In this document: piece after piece, positions 35,176-46,150 of the stretch | Layout: each line of letters opens with the position of its first letter | How positions within the stretch are numbered: position 1 is the first letter of the stretch | Assembly (NCBI RefSeq): GCF_963583255.1 | Contig: NC_084807.1 | Span: forward strand, 17,073,072 to 17,137,071 | Direction: 5' to 3' | Source of the DNA: Pyrus communis | Taxonomy: Eukaryota; Streptophyta; Magnoliopsida; Rosales; Rosaceae | Length of the DNA stretch: 64,000 nucleotides | The notes under the pieces: model-generated | Seen by the model: the letters and a program-made list of their open reading frames with translations, nothing else | Told to the model about the DNA's origin: nothing | The model's database searches: none | Program-made: the position numbers and the translations under genes

Positions 35176-36768
35176 TGTTACCCACTTTAGCAACCTAAAA
35201 GATTACTGAAGTTTCTAAGCTTTTACCTTGCAAGTGCACAAAATGTTAATAGTATAGTAATCAAGCAAGAGTCAATCCCACTGAAGATTGTTTATTACTT
35301 TGCAACTCAACACACAAACACACATTTAAAAATATTTGATTTGGTTTTGAATTGGTACTAAACAGAAAAGTTAATAATAAAATCAACAAAATTAAGAATG
35401 GATTTTAAAATCAAATATGAGTCAGTTAGAGCATGTAATCCACAACTAAACATTCATCAACCAACATTATAATACCAACTTACAATTCCAAGCAATTGGA
35501 ATGAAGACATTCATAACACATCCATGGTATGTAGATTATGTTATATTGATTCTCTCTAAGATATGTAAAATGCATGTTGTTTACCTCATTACAAGTATTC
35601 TATCAAGCAACCTAACATGACGTTTACTCAAGTTAACGAAATAGAATCCATTAAGTTCAAAGAGAATATGAATATCACAAGAACCTTAGAATATGTCGTA
35701 TATTACTAAGAATTCAAGATGTTACTTCGCTTGATTACTTCTTATCATAATCAATTGCTGCCAAAGAAAATATGATAGATATGTCGATCATCATATAATC
35801 ACAACAAGAATAACCCAAGACAAGATTTATAAGGTGATCAATCAAAGAAACAAGTCATAGGCATCCATTATAATAGTAAAGTAAGCATTCATCCAAAAAA
35901 CTAGAATTATATTATAACGAAGCAAGAATCATGTTTAGGGCTTCATACTAAGCCCTAACTACAAAGAGTTTAGTTACTCATGTCCAACAATAAAATAGCA
36001 AACTGAAAACTCATAAAAAGAAAACTTAAAAAAATGGAAAAAAAAAAAAAAAAAAAAAAAAAAGGAGGAATGAGCAAGCACTTTTATCCAAGCTTCCTGT
36101 GCGGCTGCTATCTCTGAAGTTTGTCAAACTAGCACATTATAAACTCCAATTTTCGTTCAACCCTACTTTGGACGCTTTAGGTTCAAAAACCCATCCAATT
36201 TCTAAAAGCTAACATGTTCCAATTAAGAATAGGTTAATAGCATTTATCTGAGCCTTTTTTTTTTTAATCTTGTGCATCTTCCACCTTTTATAATCAGTTT
36301 AGAAGACCTAAAGACTCCTCCATTTAATGTGGTGTCCCCGCTTGTTCCTTGGATGCTACTAAATCTTCAAACTCTCGACAATATTCGAACTTCGCAGGGA
36401 ATCTTCACTCTGCACTGTCTGCACCAAAATAGCAATAACGTCTTCTGTAAAACTCAGAATCATGAACCGTAAAATTCTCCAAAAACTAGACATCCAAAAC
36501 TTTCCAAGCATATAAGGCTCAACATTTGGTTCCCTCTGAGGAAATATAGTTTAATATTCCAACTTGACTAATCTGCACAGCAAACCTCTGCTTCCAAGGT
36601 GGAAAATGTCTTTCATCCCAATAATACTCTTTTAGCTTTAGACTTCAATTTTCTTGCCTGAGAACACAAATGTAAACAAATTAATGAAAAGAAAAAGGAA
36701 AACATAGAATACGACACAAGAATTAAGTTTAAAAAGAAATAAAGATACGTACGAAAACAAACCTATCA
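35176..36768 (-). mobile_element. Probable solo LTR (1.59 kb) in the antisense gene
   Basis: Ends are TGTTACCC and ACCTATCA, with 5-bp duplication CTTAT (35171-35175 and 36769-36773). Removing the insert and one duplication restores the antisense reading frame. There is no coding domain. The minus strand carries GGGATTGACTC and GTGCACTTGCAAGG, a phrase seen near the 3' end of several plant LTRs, so the orientation is probably minus. It contains about 29 A at 36036-36063. Confidence 0.78.
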
Positions 36769-37302
36769 CTTATCTCCAAGGTATCTCTTGCCCACTTATG
36801 ATCACCTTTGCAGAAGCATCAAGCAGCCTATGGTGAGACCTTAGCTACCCCATGCCTTCCTTGTGACCAATTTTGAAAAAGTACCAGAATTCATTGATGG
36901 TCAAGCCAAGATCAAAGAACCTATTTAAGTTCGAAAACCCACAAATGCACAAACTGCATTCGAGGAACACCAAGCAGGCGCACATTTCATGGAGCAGATC
37001 ACCTCTTGGAAAAAACGCGACATGGGAAAAGTAAATCCCAACACGAAGTAATATAGATGGAATTTGATAGCCCTTTTCCAAGCAGTAGCACCCTCACCAC
37101 ACAGTTCGTGGCCGCTATCATCCTTCACCCGCTTAACGCGAACCCTTGACGGAATTGCATACTTGTATGTCTTGAGAAAATCTTGAAATACCTCATCGGA
37201 ATTGATCTTGACATGTGCAGCCTTGAAGTAGCCCACTTTATCGGGAAGAACCACCTTGACGTTACAAAGATTAAGGATATTCATCTCTTTTTGCAATCCC
37301 AA

Positions 37303-37966
37303 TCCCAGGCCCTATGGCCCAGCTCATTAGCTCGGCCAGGCCACAAAAGGCTCAGCCCTCACTCTGTCTCTCCCTCCAGCGAGCGGCCCGTACCATCCTA
37401 AACCTAATAGGCCTCACCGCCTAGCACAGAATGAGGCCCATGCCTCCCTCATTCTCTCTCTCACACCCAACAAGGCCTAATGACCTTTTTGCCCTGTCCA
37501 CTATTGAGGGGGTTGAATGCCCCGTGCTTCTCTCCCTCTCCGCCAATTTCAATGAACCCGATCCCAACTCCGCCCCACTACGCCCTTAGCCCATGCTGAG
37601 CCACCACCTAGCCCATGCCAACCGCGCGCTGAGCCCAACTCGCACCTCTAGCACCTCGGCTCAAGCCAAGCCGATCCTTTTGCCATGCCACCAGTAGCTC
37701 ACGCTACCCACTGCAGCACAACAGCCTCGTGGCACCTTTTTTGTTAGAATGATAATTATTCTCCGAATTTACTTAATCCCCCACTAAAGGTAGAATTAAA
37801 TAAGTATTAGGGGCAATGGGTATCATTTTCCTAGAAGAAGTCTATCTCCAAATCAAGGAAGGAGATCTAATTCAAATTGGGAAACAACTTTACAAGCCCA
37901 TGCAACTTGAGATTTCTACACCTACTGCCTTTTTCCTACGTGCAACACAACAAGTGTAGGGGTATT
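37303..37966. other. Region between antisense gene and 3' LTR
   Basis: It starts with GC-rich CAGCCC/GGCCTA low-complexity sequence, then AT-rich DNA ending AAGTGTAGGGGTATT, a probable polypurine tract (about 37953-37965). Promoter and 5' end of the antisense transcript would be expected here. Confidence 0.5.
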
Positions 37967-38613
37967 TATGGAGCCAAAAATAATCCCAAAAATTCTAGAG
38001 GTGACACATGGACTTTTTCTTAAGAAGGACAAGATTGCCTTCATTAAATGGGCAGGCTCCTCAAATACTCCAACGTGCAGCTCACGCCCTTAAAGTTCCC
38101 TACAGGTTAATGCGACTGCCCACATCTCACCTACCCTTGGGAAGAAAAAGTCAAAGCATTGAAAATAAGGATTAATTACTCAAATCCTATCTTTAATACT
38201 TTCCCAATTGAAGATTGACTTCATTCAAGTAAGTAATCCCTATTTAAATCAATTAGGGATATTTACTCCATTATCTCAAGATATTATTTCCTATTTAATA
38301 TCTTGAGAATATTTCTCCATAAACCTTGGCCAATAAGATGTCACCATGTGTAGGGTAAAACCCTAACACTATGGCTGGCCCTCTCCCCTATATATATCCT
38401 CAATTCTACAAATTTCGGTAAGCTTTTACTACCCCTAAAAGCTCTAAACATTTACTCTTTTCAGAGAAACTTAGGCATCAGAGATCTATTGGCCTAACAC
38501 CCCCCCCCCCCCACCTCGTGTGCACGTGAGGCTTAGGTCTTTGATTAAAGGTGTTAATTGTTTTGCAAGTGCAGTTTTGTCAAAGCTACAGACGGCAGAA
38601 ATTTGCATCAACA
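37967..38613 (+). repeat. 3' LTR of outer Tat element
   Basis: 647 bp, matching 9961-10612. The first base pair is mutated (TATGGAG instead of TGTGGAG). It ends GCATCAACA, followed by CTCAT. A run of 14 C at 38499-38512 replaces the shorter CCCCCC of the 5' LTR. Confidence 0.92.
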
Positions 38614-38618
38614 CTCAT

Positions 38619-40483
38619 CACTGCATTTGTTATAGAAATCATCTGAGAATATCTTAGCATGGGCGTTCAATAGTGGCAACTGAGCTTATACCTATCATCT
38701 TCAAAACTTTAAGTAAAGATTCATCCCAAATCTTCTCAATTTGTTGATGTTCAATTGAGGAGGTTTGTGTTGTCGCTGGATCTTCATCTGCATGTCACTT
38801 AGGTGTCATTCATCTCATCGGTGCCACAAATGAAGAGCTTGAGCTTGAGCTGCCACTTTTGTGAAGAGTAGACCATTACTGATCTCCTTGAATAATCTCA
38901 AGTGGCACAGATGTATAAGCTGCTCCTTAGTAGCTTAGTATTTGAGCTTGTGTGTGACTCCTGTATGAACTTGATATTCTACTAGTGGATGGAGCTCCTT
39001 GGAGTTCTCCCGATCTTTTACGCAGTTAGGGGTTTTCTAGGCACAAATATTATTGTGTGATGTATGCTTATCTTTATATTAATTGGTGTGAAGATTTACA
39101 TGGTAAAACAGTCAAATCTCAATAGCGTACTATCTTATACATAATTGATTATAATTGTGAACTTATATTAGTGATATGTGTTCTTTCTTGACTAGTATCG
39201 TGCGATTAGTCAAGTTTATATCTGTAAGATAAATGTGTATTTGATTGCTGTCATATATCAGTGTCAGTTTGGGGTCGTCATGGGTGGGAAAAGGTTCCAC
39301 AAAGTCTATTACTAAATCTATTGCAGGGATTTCGCCTGGTATCAATTCCAGAGATTTTAAACTTGACTACAAGATAAATCAGAGATGAGATGAAACCTCT
39401 TATGACTTACCTCCACGGCTCTAATCCAGTGTATTTAAATTAATTTGGTGATGAAAAGAGAGCAATAGCAAGCTCCCATTTGGTTTGACCTCATTGGTTT
39501 GAAAAATTCTGGAGTTGCAAAAAGTTGATAACACTTGAGAGTTGATATACCAGTGATGAGAGATTTGGGAATAATTGTTTCCTCGTGCATTTTTGAGCAA
39601 GATAACACTGCAGAGATATTTTGAGCAAGATAACACTGCAGAGATATTTTTGAGCAAGATAACACTGCAGAGAACGTTGCCCTCCTAATTCTATCTCTAG
39701 ATATACTCAGCATGCTTGTTACACTACACTTCTCTGCTTCTTGTGCGTGCGCATTGGCTTATCGAGCTAAGCTATACATATCTTGACCTGGCTAGTATTT
39801 GCACGCTGTATAGGTAGTGCAAGGTACCATAGGCCACATTTTGATGGCTGCGGCCCCAAAACACCTTACGCTTACTTTGCTATGTAATTCTAGAACTCGG
39901 TGGGAATTAAGTCCCCACCTGCAGCTGTTGTCGACTACTCAGATTTACAATATCACTACAAAAGCATTAACAGATGGAATATTCTCAGAGAAATGAAGAC
40001 GAGCAATTGTTTGGTGTTCTATGAAATGTCTTTGAATAGATAAAATAAATACAAATTTCATTATCCATAGTATATACCAATTAATAACAGCAGAAGCAAA
40101 TTGATTAAGAAGCTCTACCTGCAGCAGCTAACTGCTTCTTCCAGCTTTGCCTTTACTACACAACAGATTTATCAATCTTTATTCCAGCAGTAGCAACCAG
40201 TTCATCAGCATCGTCTAATCAAAGAAATCAAGCTCTCACGACAACTTAAGACGGCGGTAGATAAACTGTACACATTGTCAACAGCATCAGCTAGGATTAT
40301 TATTACACGATTGATGCTGATGGAATAATCATCATGATCTTAGATCTAAAATGAATGATGCAAAGTATGCCGAACTTTGAGCTCTGTATAAACTGTCACA
40401 TTCTCCCATTCTCTACAAGTATATACCCCATTCAATTATAAGATGGGTAAAGTCTTCCATTTTGGTATTTATTATGTTATACT
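38619..40483. other. Intergenic region right of outer element
   Basis: No gene recognised. A 60-codon minus frame at 39163-39345 has no known domain. It contains one small minisatellite. Confidence 0.45.
39590..39674. repeat. ~29-bp minisatellite, three copies
   Basis: TTTGAGCAAGATAACACTGC is repeated three times at 28-30-bp spacing, separated by AGAGATATT. Confidence 0.92.
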
Positions 40484-42706
40484 TGATGGGTCCATTTTAT
40501 ACTATATATTTTTTCTTATTCTTAGTATATTTTGGTTATTATTTTAGTGAGATTTTGATGCTTTATTGTGTATTTTTAATATAGGACGGGCAAACTTGTT
40601 TAGAGCATAAAATGATCAAATGGTATAATTTTTTAGTGATTCCAATTGGAGCTGGTTCGTGAGTCTGTCAACAAGGTTGTATCAAAATTTCTTAATTTTA
40701 TCCCGAATCATCTAATTGTGACGAATTAATTCCATGCCCAGCGTGCAGTGCTAGCAAATTGGGGAGCTTATTTGCGACTTTTTGACTTCGGCTCTTCTTG
40801 GAACTTGAATAGGAGGTCCGAATCCTTAATTTGATTCGTTTTGGGCTTATTTTGGAGCCTTGAATGTCCAAAAACATCGCTATTTCTCTGTTGGGCAGAT
40901 TTCCTAGTCAGATTTGGAGTGTGTTTTTAAGTTATCCTTCTATTATTTTAGAGTGCTACTAGACCCATCCCATTATCTTATTTTCCCACACACATTATTA
41001 TTTCACCCACCGTAAAAAATTTAAAAATTAAAATGCTATTTTCCCACCCACTATTATTCATAAAATGACCTTCAATATATTTTTAAAAAAAAAAAAAATC
41101 TCGATCTCCATCCTTAATCACATCGCCACACCTTCATTATACTCTAGCCACACCAACACATGACCTTCAATGAAACTTTGGATTTGGGTGGTGGGTCGGG
41201 GTCCGGCTATTGTGGTCTAGTTGGTGGTTTGCATTTTCTATGCAGGTTGTTGGTTCTCTGAAACTTTGGATTCAAAACAACCCACCAATGACTTTCAATG
41301 AGGTTGTGAGCTTCTTGGTGTTGGAAAGATGGAAGCATTTTAGGGAAAATCATGAGTTGGTGCTTTGATGCTGCCTTGCTTAAGCTTGAGTGCATCTTGT
41401 CGAATCCAGCCCCAGTTGACACCCAAACCCCTCACACCTGCCTCAAATTCAGGCCTTACCAATATCCACTTTTGCATATCGGTGTCGTCGAGGACGATGG
41501 GAGGTGATTACTTGTTAATGGCAGGTCATCCCGTTTTCTTTTATTTCGCCAGTCGTACGATCAAATCCACTCAATCGTGGCCGTTACAAAAATAGTAGCG
41601 TTGACTGTTACGTAGGACCACATAGGGGTTTAAAAGTCTTTTGATAAAAGGATAAATATGTCATTAAATTTTTCATTAACAAGTGGGTGGGGAAATAGGT
41701 CAATGGGGTGGGTTTAACAGCACTCTTATTTTATTTCCTAGTTTTTAGAAGACTTGTTTTAGGAAGTTTTTTAATTTGTAGTAGTATAAATAAGGTTTTT
41801 TAGCCATTAGGGTGGGGAACGCAACATTGAGAGAATTTAGCAAAGCTTTGGAGAGTTTCAGACCTTTTACCTACAAGATATATTCATTAATCTTTTTTCT
41901 AGTTAATGATATTTTCTTTGGTTTTTATTATGAGTATGCGTAACTAATTTCTATTGCTAGGGTGAGGCCATGAGCCTTAGCATGAATATGTAATTTTATT
42001 AATTTGCTTATGAATGGATGCATGCTTGCTTTGCATTAGTAATCACCGTGATTAAAATTATTTATATATTTTAATGCTTAATCACTGTTAGGATATTTAG
42101 ACAAGTAATTTGATGCAATTTCTGTTGGAACATCACCCTGAAATTGAGAAGGGCTTCTTGTGATTAGTAATTGTAAATTCACTTAAGGCGAACATCACGC
42201 TCCTAAGGGTTGCATGGTTCTTCAAAGGGTTTTCACAAAGCTTAATGAGTCTTGTATGTTTATATTTAATCTGAACTTCACAAATGGATTGCATGTTAGA
42301 TATACGTTTTCGCTTAAATACCACGAAGAAAATATGCATTAAGAAAACCTAACCTTCAAAGCATGTATGTGGAAATTCATAAGTAATTGATAAAATTGCA
42401 TAGGATTGTTAACTGTGACGGCTAAACCCTAGCCTTTCCCATAATTATTTAATTTAAAAAACGTTTTTCTTCTCTGCTGCTATTATTTCCAAACTTTTCA
42501 GATTTGTTTTATTGTTAATTTAATCTTTTAAAATTCAAAAATCTCAAATCTTTGAATAAAAATCTGTTTTAATAGATAATTAAGAGTTAGTTTAATTACA
42601 AGTTAGTCAAACAATCCTTGGGGACAACCTTGCATGAGTGATTATACGACAATTACCTTGTATTTTTACAGGTATTTTCAGTGATTTTAACTCTATTTGC
42701 GCATGA
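40484..42706 (+). mobile_element. Probable solo LTR or LTR fragment carrying a hAT insertion
   Basis: It begins TGATGGGTCC. Near the end it has CCTTGGGGACAACCTTGCATG and TTTAACTCTATTTGCGCA, wording common at 3' ends of plant gypsy LTRs. It has no gag or pol. I could not find a matching target duplication, so the borders are approximate. Without the inserted element the length is about 1.44 kb. Confidence 0.45.
40951..41725. mobile_element. Non-autonomous hAT-type element
   Basis: Long imperfect terminal inverted repeats (GAGTGCTACTAGACCCATCC at the left, GGGTTTAACAGCACTC at the right) extend over ~45 bp. They are flanked by a perfect 8-bp duplication TTATTTTA (40943-40950 and 41726-41733). 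775 bp, no transposase. An 8-bp duplication fits hAT, although the long inverted repeat is unusual for it. Confidence 0.82.
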
Positions 42707-42854
42707 ACTAAAAATCCACACCCACTTTTTTTCTTTTTGTCATTATCCCAATTTTTTAACATCCATATCTCAATAATAATACTTTTCTCTGATGAAGAAG
42801 TTGTCTGCACGATAGCCAAAGATCCTCTTAGAGTAAGTGCAAACATGAGTGCTG
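42707..42854. other. Short spacer
   Basis: AT-rich, nothing recognised. Confidence 0.4.
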
Positions 42855-43375
42855 CTACTGCTGCTTGTTGTTTGAGGAGCTACTCGTGGGAGGAATGGAC
42901 ATCCAAGAGAACTCTTCTTCCTTGAAGTCGAAATAAATTATTATACGTCTTGTTTTGCCTCCGAATTCACTTATTGACAACCAATGCATATCTCCGTACG
43001 CACATACATTAAACCTGGGAGAGATCAAGTGACCAAGAGGATCTGAGGGTATTTCTCGCCAAGATGAACTACTACTACTTGTGCCCAATGCAAGAATATG
43101 TATTGCGATCCTTATGTCTCTTACTTTATTATCATCATAGCTAAGCCTAGAAATACGACAAACACGTAAAACCTTATACGTGTTGGTTTACCGAGTTGAG
43201 GTACTTCAACAACTGCATTGGTCGCATAAGGGAACGCGCATATGGAGTATGGAGAAAGAGAGGTGGTTCTCCGTCTTGAATAAATTCTTGGACACACATC
43301 CAACGCAACAGAGTGAGTTTATGGCCAGCCGCAAAAAGATGTCTATTAGAGTAGAACATAGTTTCAGATGAAAGA
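42855..43375 (-). pseudogene. F-box-associated domain pseudogene fragment
   Basis: On the minus strand, pieces of an F-box-associated (FBA) beta-propeller-like domain are visible. LSYDDNKVRDIRIAIHIL leads into SWREIPSDPLGHL, FNVCAYGDMHWLSIS and RIIIYFDFKEEEFSWMSIP. Upstream, PLFLHTPYARS and VVEVPQLGKP fall in two other frames, so at least two frameshifts break the gene. No F-box motif is seen upstream of 43375. It is called a truncated relic of a plant F-box protein. Confidence 0.6.
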
Positions 43376-44170
43376 AAGAAAAAAATTAATTTTAGGTATA
43401 AGAGTATAACATAGTTTAGGAGCAGAAGAGTATAAAAATTTATTATAGTTAAAAATTAAATGTAATCTAGCAGAAAAAATGGAACATCAGGAGTAGATAA
43501 TAATCCAAGATACACTGATAGAACAAATCAACAATTTTTGAGACAAATAGATGAATACTAAACAAAGAGGAATATACTACATGATGAAAATATGGTTAAA
43601 CCACCTAGAAAAAAATAGGATACCATACTTAAGGAGAATTTAACAAAATTAATATAGCAGGTAATATATTAAATTTAGATAATATAGATTAAAAAAAATT
43701 AGGAGAAAACAATATAGAGATGAGAAAAAAGTTGGGTTCATGCAATATTAATGTTAAATTTTAGTACTCACAAAACATGCTAGATTATTTTGAGCATACT
43801 TTAGATGGCTTTATTTATTATTATTATTTCAAGATGAAAAGTTCAATATCCAGAACAACATCAAGTAACTAAAACAAATTTTGACATAGATGTTTTGTTG
43901 CTTTAATTAAACAAGAATTTTTAGATCATAATACTTAGAGGAAGTAAAAAAAACAAATAAAAGCTATTAGAAATTTAGAACTACAAATTTATGATTTATA
44001 GTACATAGCTGATTATAATTCAAACTTCTTTAAATATTTAGAAAGTACAAGAATTAGTGATATTAATTTATTACATAAGATAAATAGTATGATTAGGTTT
44101 GGTAAGGAGAAGCTATTAATATACAAGTCAAGTCCAAGTACAATATCCCCATAAACAAAAATATGGACCT
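43376..44170. other. Very AT-rich region with possible degenerate coding traces
   Basis: Base composition falls well below neighbouring DNA. Short reading stretches with amino-acid-like composition are interrupted by many stops on the plus strand. No conserved motif was found, so origin is unknown. Confidence 0.3.
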
Positions 44171-46150
44171 CAAAAGAAACTCAAAGTCCAAAACAAAGTT
44201 TGGCCCACGATAAAAAAACAAACAGAAAGCCTAAACCTGAATGCTTTCTTCTAGCTCTTTCGCCAAAAATCGCCGTCGCAATAGCACACCTTGACGATCT
44301 GGAACCACCACCACCAACTATTATCGGAACCATCACCTCATAGGTGGAAAGAAGATGGATTCCAACTTCCAAACGATAGCATCTCGTCAAACAAGACCAT
44401 CAAAGCAAAGAAGCTTGTGGGATTACCACAAGCAACACTACCAGAAAATGCAGACATAGAGAATGAGGTGGTGTGGCCACCCAAGTCAGTGTGAACACTG
44501 GAACTCTACACACATTCTCAGTTGGTGACTGCAACAGTTCGTGGTCAAAATTGGTTAAAGGTCTGAATAGAGATGGAATCAGTGGAATCCTGAAGAAAGA
44601 CATGTAGATGGGTGAATGGATGAAAGGATCTGACAGTTCGATGAGTGGATATGAGTGGATGGAGAGATTAGTGATAGTCAATGGTGAAAACAAAAGAAAA
44701 AGGTTGCAATGGGAAAGAAGAAAGGGTTGCCACCAACCCTAATCAAAATTAGGATCGATGGCAAAGGAAAATTCTAGGGTTTGTTGTTGCTCTCACTCAC
44801 AGAGAGAAAAACTCACTTTCAGAGAGAGGCTCTCACATTTCGAGGTGAACCTTGAGACATGTAGAGATCTCTACACCAAAAAAACAAAAAAAACAAAAAA
44901 CTTCAACAAAACAATGAAAGAAAATAATTCACTTTATTGATACACATGAAAAGATAGGAAGTATTAGTAATTTTTTTCCATATATTAGTACTCGAAAGAT
45001 TTGTCGTGTCAAGTTTTAATTGTCTACGTTTCAAACAATAACTATCTCTTGTTTAACAATCACATTATTGGATCGTTTATGCATATTCGTATTTTTTATA
45101 CAACGATATATCTATAAAGATGGGAAAATAAGTTAATAGCGAACTCAGTATTCACAAATGGAAATATATACCACTACACTGTAATGGTAAATGACTTAAA
45201 CAAATTTGTGTTAAGTAATGATTAAAATATACTAACTCATGTTTAAAATTGTCATCTTATTCAACAAATGTACAAGGAGTTTAGAAAATTTTTGTTACTC
45301 ACATGAAAAGTATACATAGTAAGAAACAAAGTGTAATGGTTTGAGGTTTCGGAACAACTTGCATGAAACAAGTTTATAACTATATGATGTTTCAGTTTTA
45401 TACACATGATCAACGGCGGATTCAGGATTTGAACTTTGGGAGTCCCAATGTTAATGGTCCAAGTTTTTTAGATAAAAGCATAGCGCAAATCGCGCAAACA
45501 AATTTCAATTTATTCACGGAAACATTTCATCGAACACTTGGTGGGTGTTATTGGCAACTCAACCATGTTGAGCATATGTCAATGGAAACCGACATAAGAT
45601 GAAGCAATCTGATAAGTGCTATTAAGAGCATTTGTCGAATGTTGTCAACGTAATCTGCCGAGTGCTATCGATATATGTTAGCATGCATTACATCAAACAA
45701 TTAGTGGGCACAAGAGGTACCCGTACAAAACTTTGAGAGGGTCCTGAAGATCTTCACATGCTTATTTCCTATGCTCCATATGGCCCTGTGACCACTTTAG
45801 TCCCATAGTGCATCCGCCCTTGCACATAATGTTATGTTATTAGACCAAAGCGTTTTTGTGCTAGTAACCGGTTCATGTAAGTCCAAGTTTTGACATTTCC
45901 AAAATTTGTAATTATCCTCAAAAACCGATTTAACCCAGTAGAAAACCCCACTTCCTACACACCAGATCACGTCATCCTTCAACTCCATAACCATAATGCA
46001 AGAACAATGAATGATTAAGTGGTTAATCACAAACTTAACCAATCAGTTAAATTAAATAATTATATTAGCGTAATAATAGAGACGTGAACTACACGGCCAG
46101 ACCATCATCATCAGCGTACGCGAGAGGTACTCGTACGAGAGTAGAGTGCA
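44171..46150. other. Intergenic region
   Basis: Short ORFs (44181-44390 -, 44400-44693 -, 45363-45602 +, 45797-46042 -) show no domain. No repeats or element ends were recognised. Confidence 0.4.

Larger units (their letters stand above)
33557..37302 (-). pseudogene. Antisense gene of outer Tat element (spliced, interrupted)
   Basis: Read on the minus strand the product starts at or before 37302 (MGLQKEMNILNLCN). It has a globular domain with IPSRVRVKR, KFHLYYFVLGF and RFFQEVICSMKCAP, and reaches LEISD at 36769, where a 1.59-kb insertion splits it. It resumes at 35175 with SGEWKFDSSPELCISIVFIS. An intron with GTAAG donor and TGTAG acceptor follows (35111 down to 35020), then DSNFGSTQKTSTDIKKVH. 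A long charged coiled-coil C-terminus (LFASENLKNELDKLQDAHT) runs to 33710, a TAG stop, then in the same frame VGHEVVLAFCQVNFYKLGY to the stop at 33557. There are extra stops near 34920, 34900, 34595 and 34540 and frameshifts near 34430 and 34230. Antisense ORFs of this kind are known from Retand-type Tat elements; function is unknown. Confidence 0.75.
9961..38613 (+). mobile_element. Outer Tat-lineage Ty3/gypsy LTR retrotransposon (nested, degenerate)
   Basis: Direct LTRs (9961-10612 and 37967-38613) are flanked by a perfect 5-bp duplication CTCAT (9956-9960 and 38614-38618). The order is 5' LTR, leader, gag, protease remnant, RNase H, second RNase H, integrase, tandem repeats, antisense ORF, 3' LTR. 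A second RNase H and an antisense ORF are marks of the Tat/Retand branch. The element is interrupted by a second LTR element (13296-28952) and a TG..CA insertion (35176-36768). Without them it would be about 11.4 kb. The RT core is missing and all frames have stops, so it cannot move by itself. Confidence 0.92.

Noticed and set aside
39163..39345. 60-codon minus-strand ORF
   Set aside because: No domain and no neighbouring exon that would extend it.
41207..41595. ORFs inside the hAT-type element
   Set aside because: No transposase or other domain; opposite strands overlap.
43376..44170. Endogenous pararetrovirus remnant
   Set aside because: Considered because of the AT-rich coding-like texture, but no reverse transcriptase, protease or movement-protein hallmark is visible, so it is left unassigned.
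44181..46042. Several ORFs of 60-97 codons
   Set aside because: No domain, no splice-compatible chain and no codon-level conservation to judge by.
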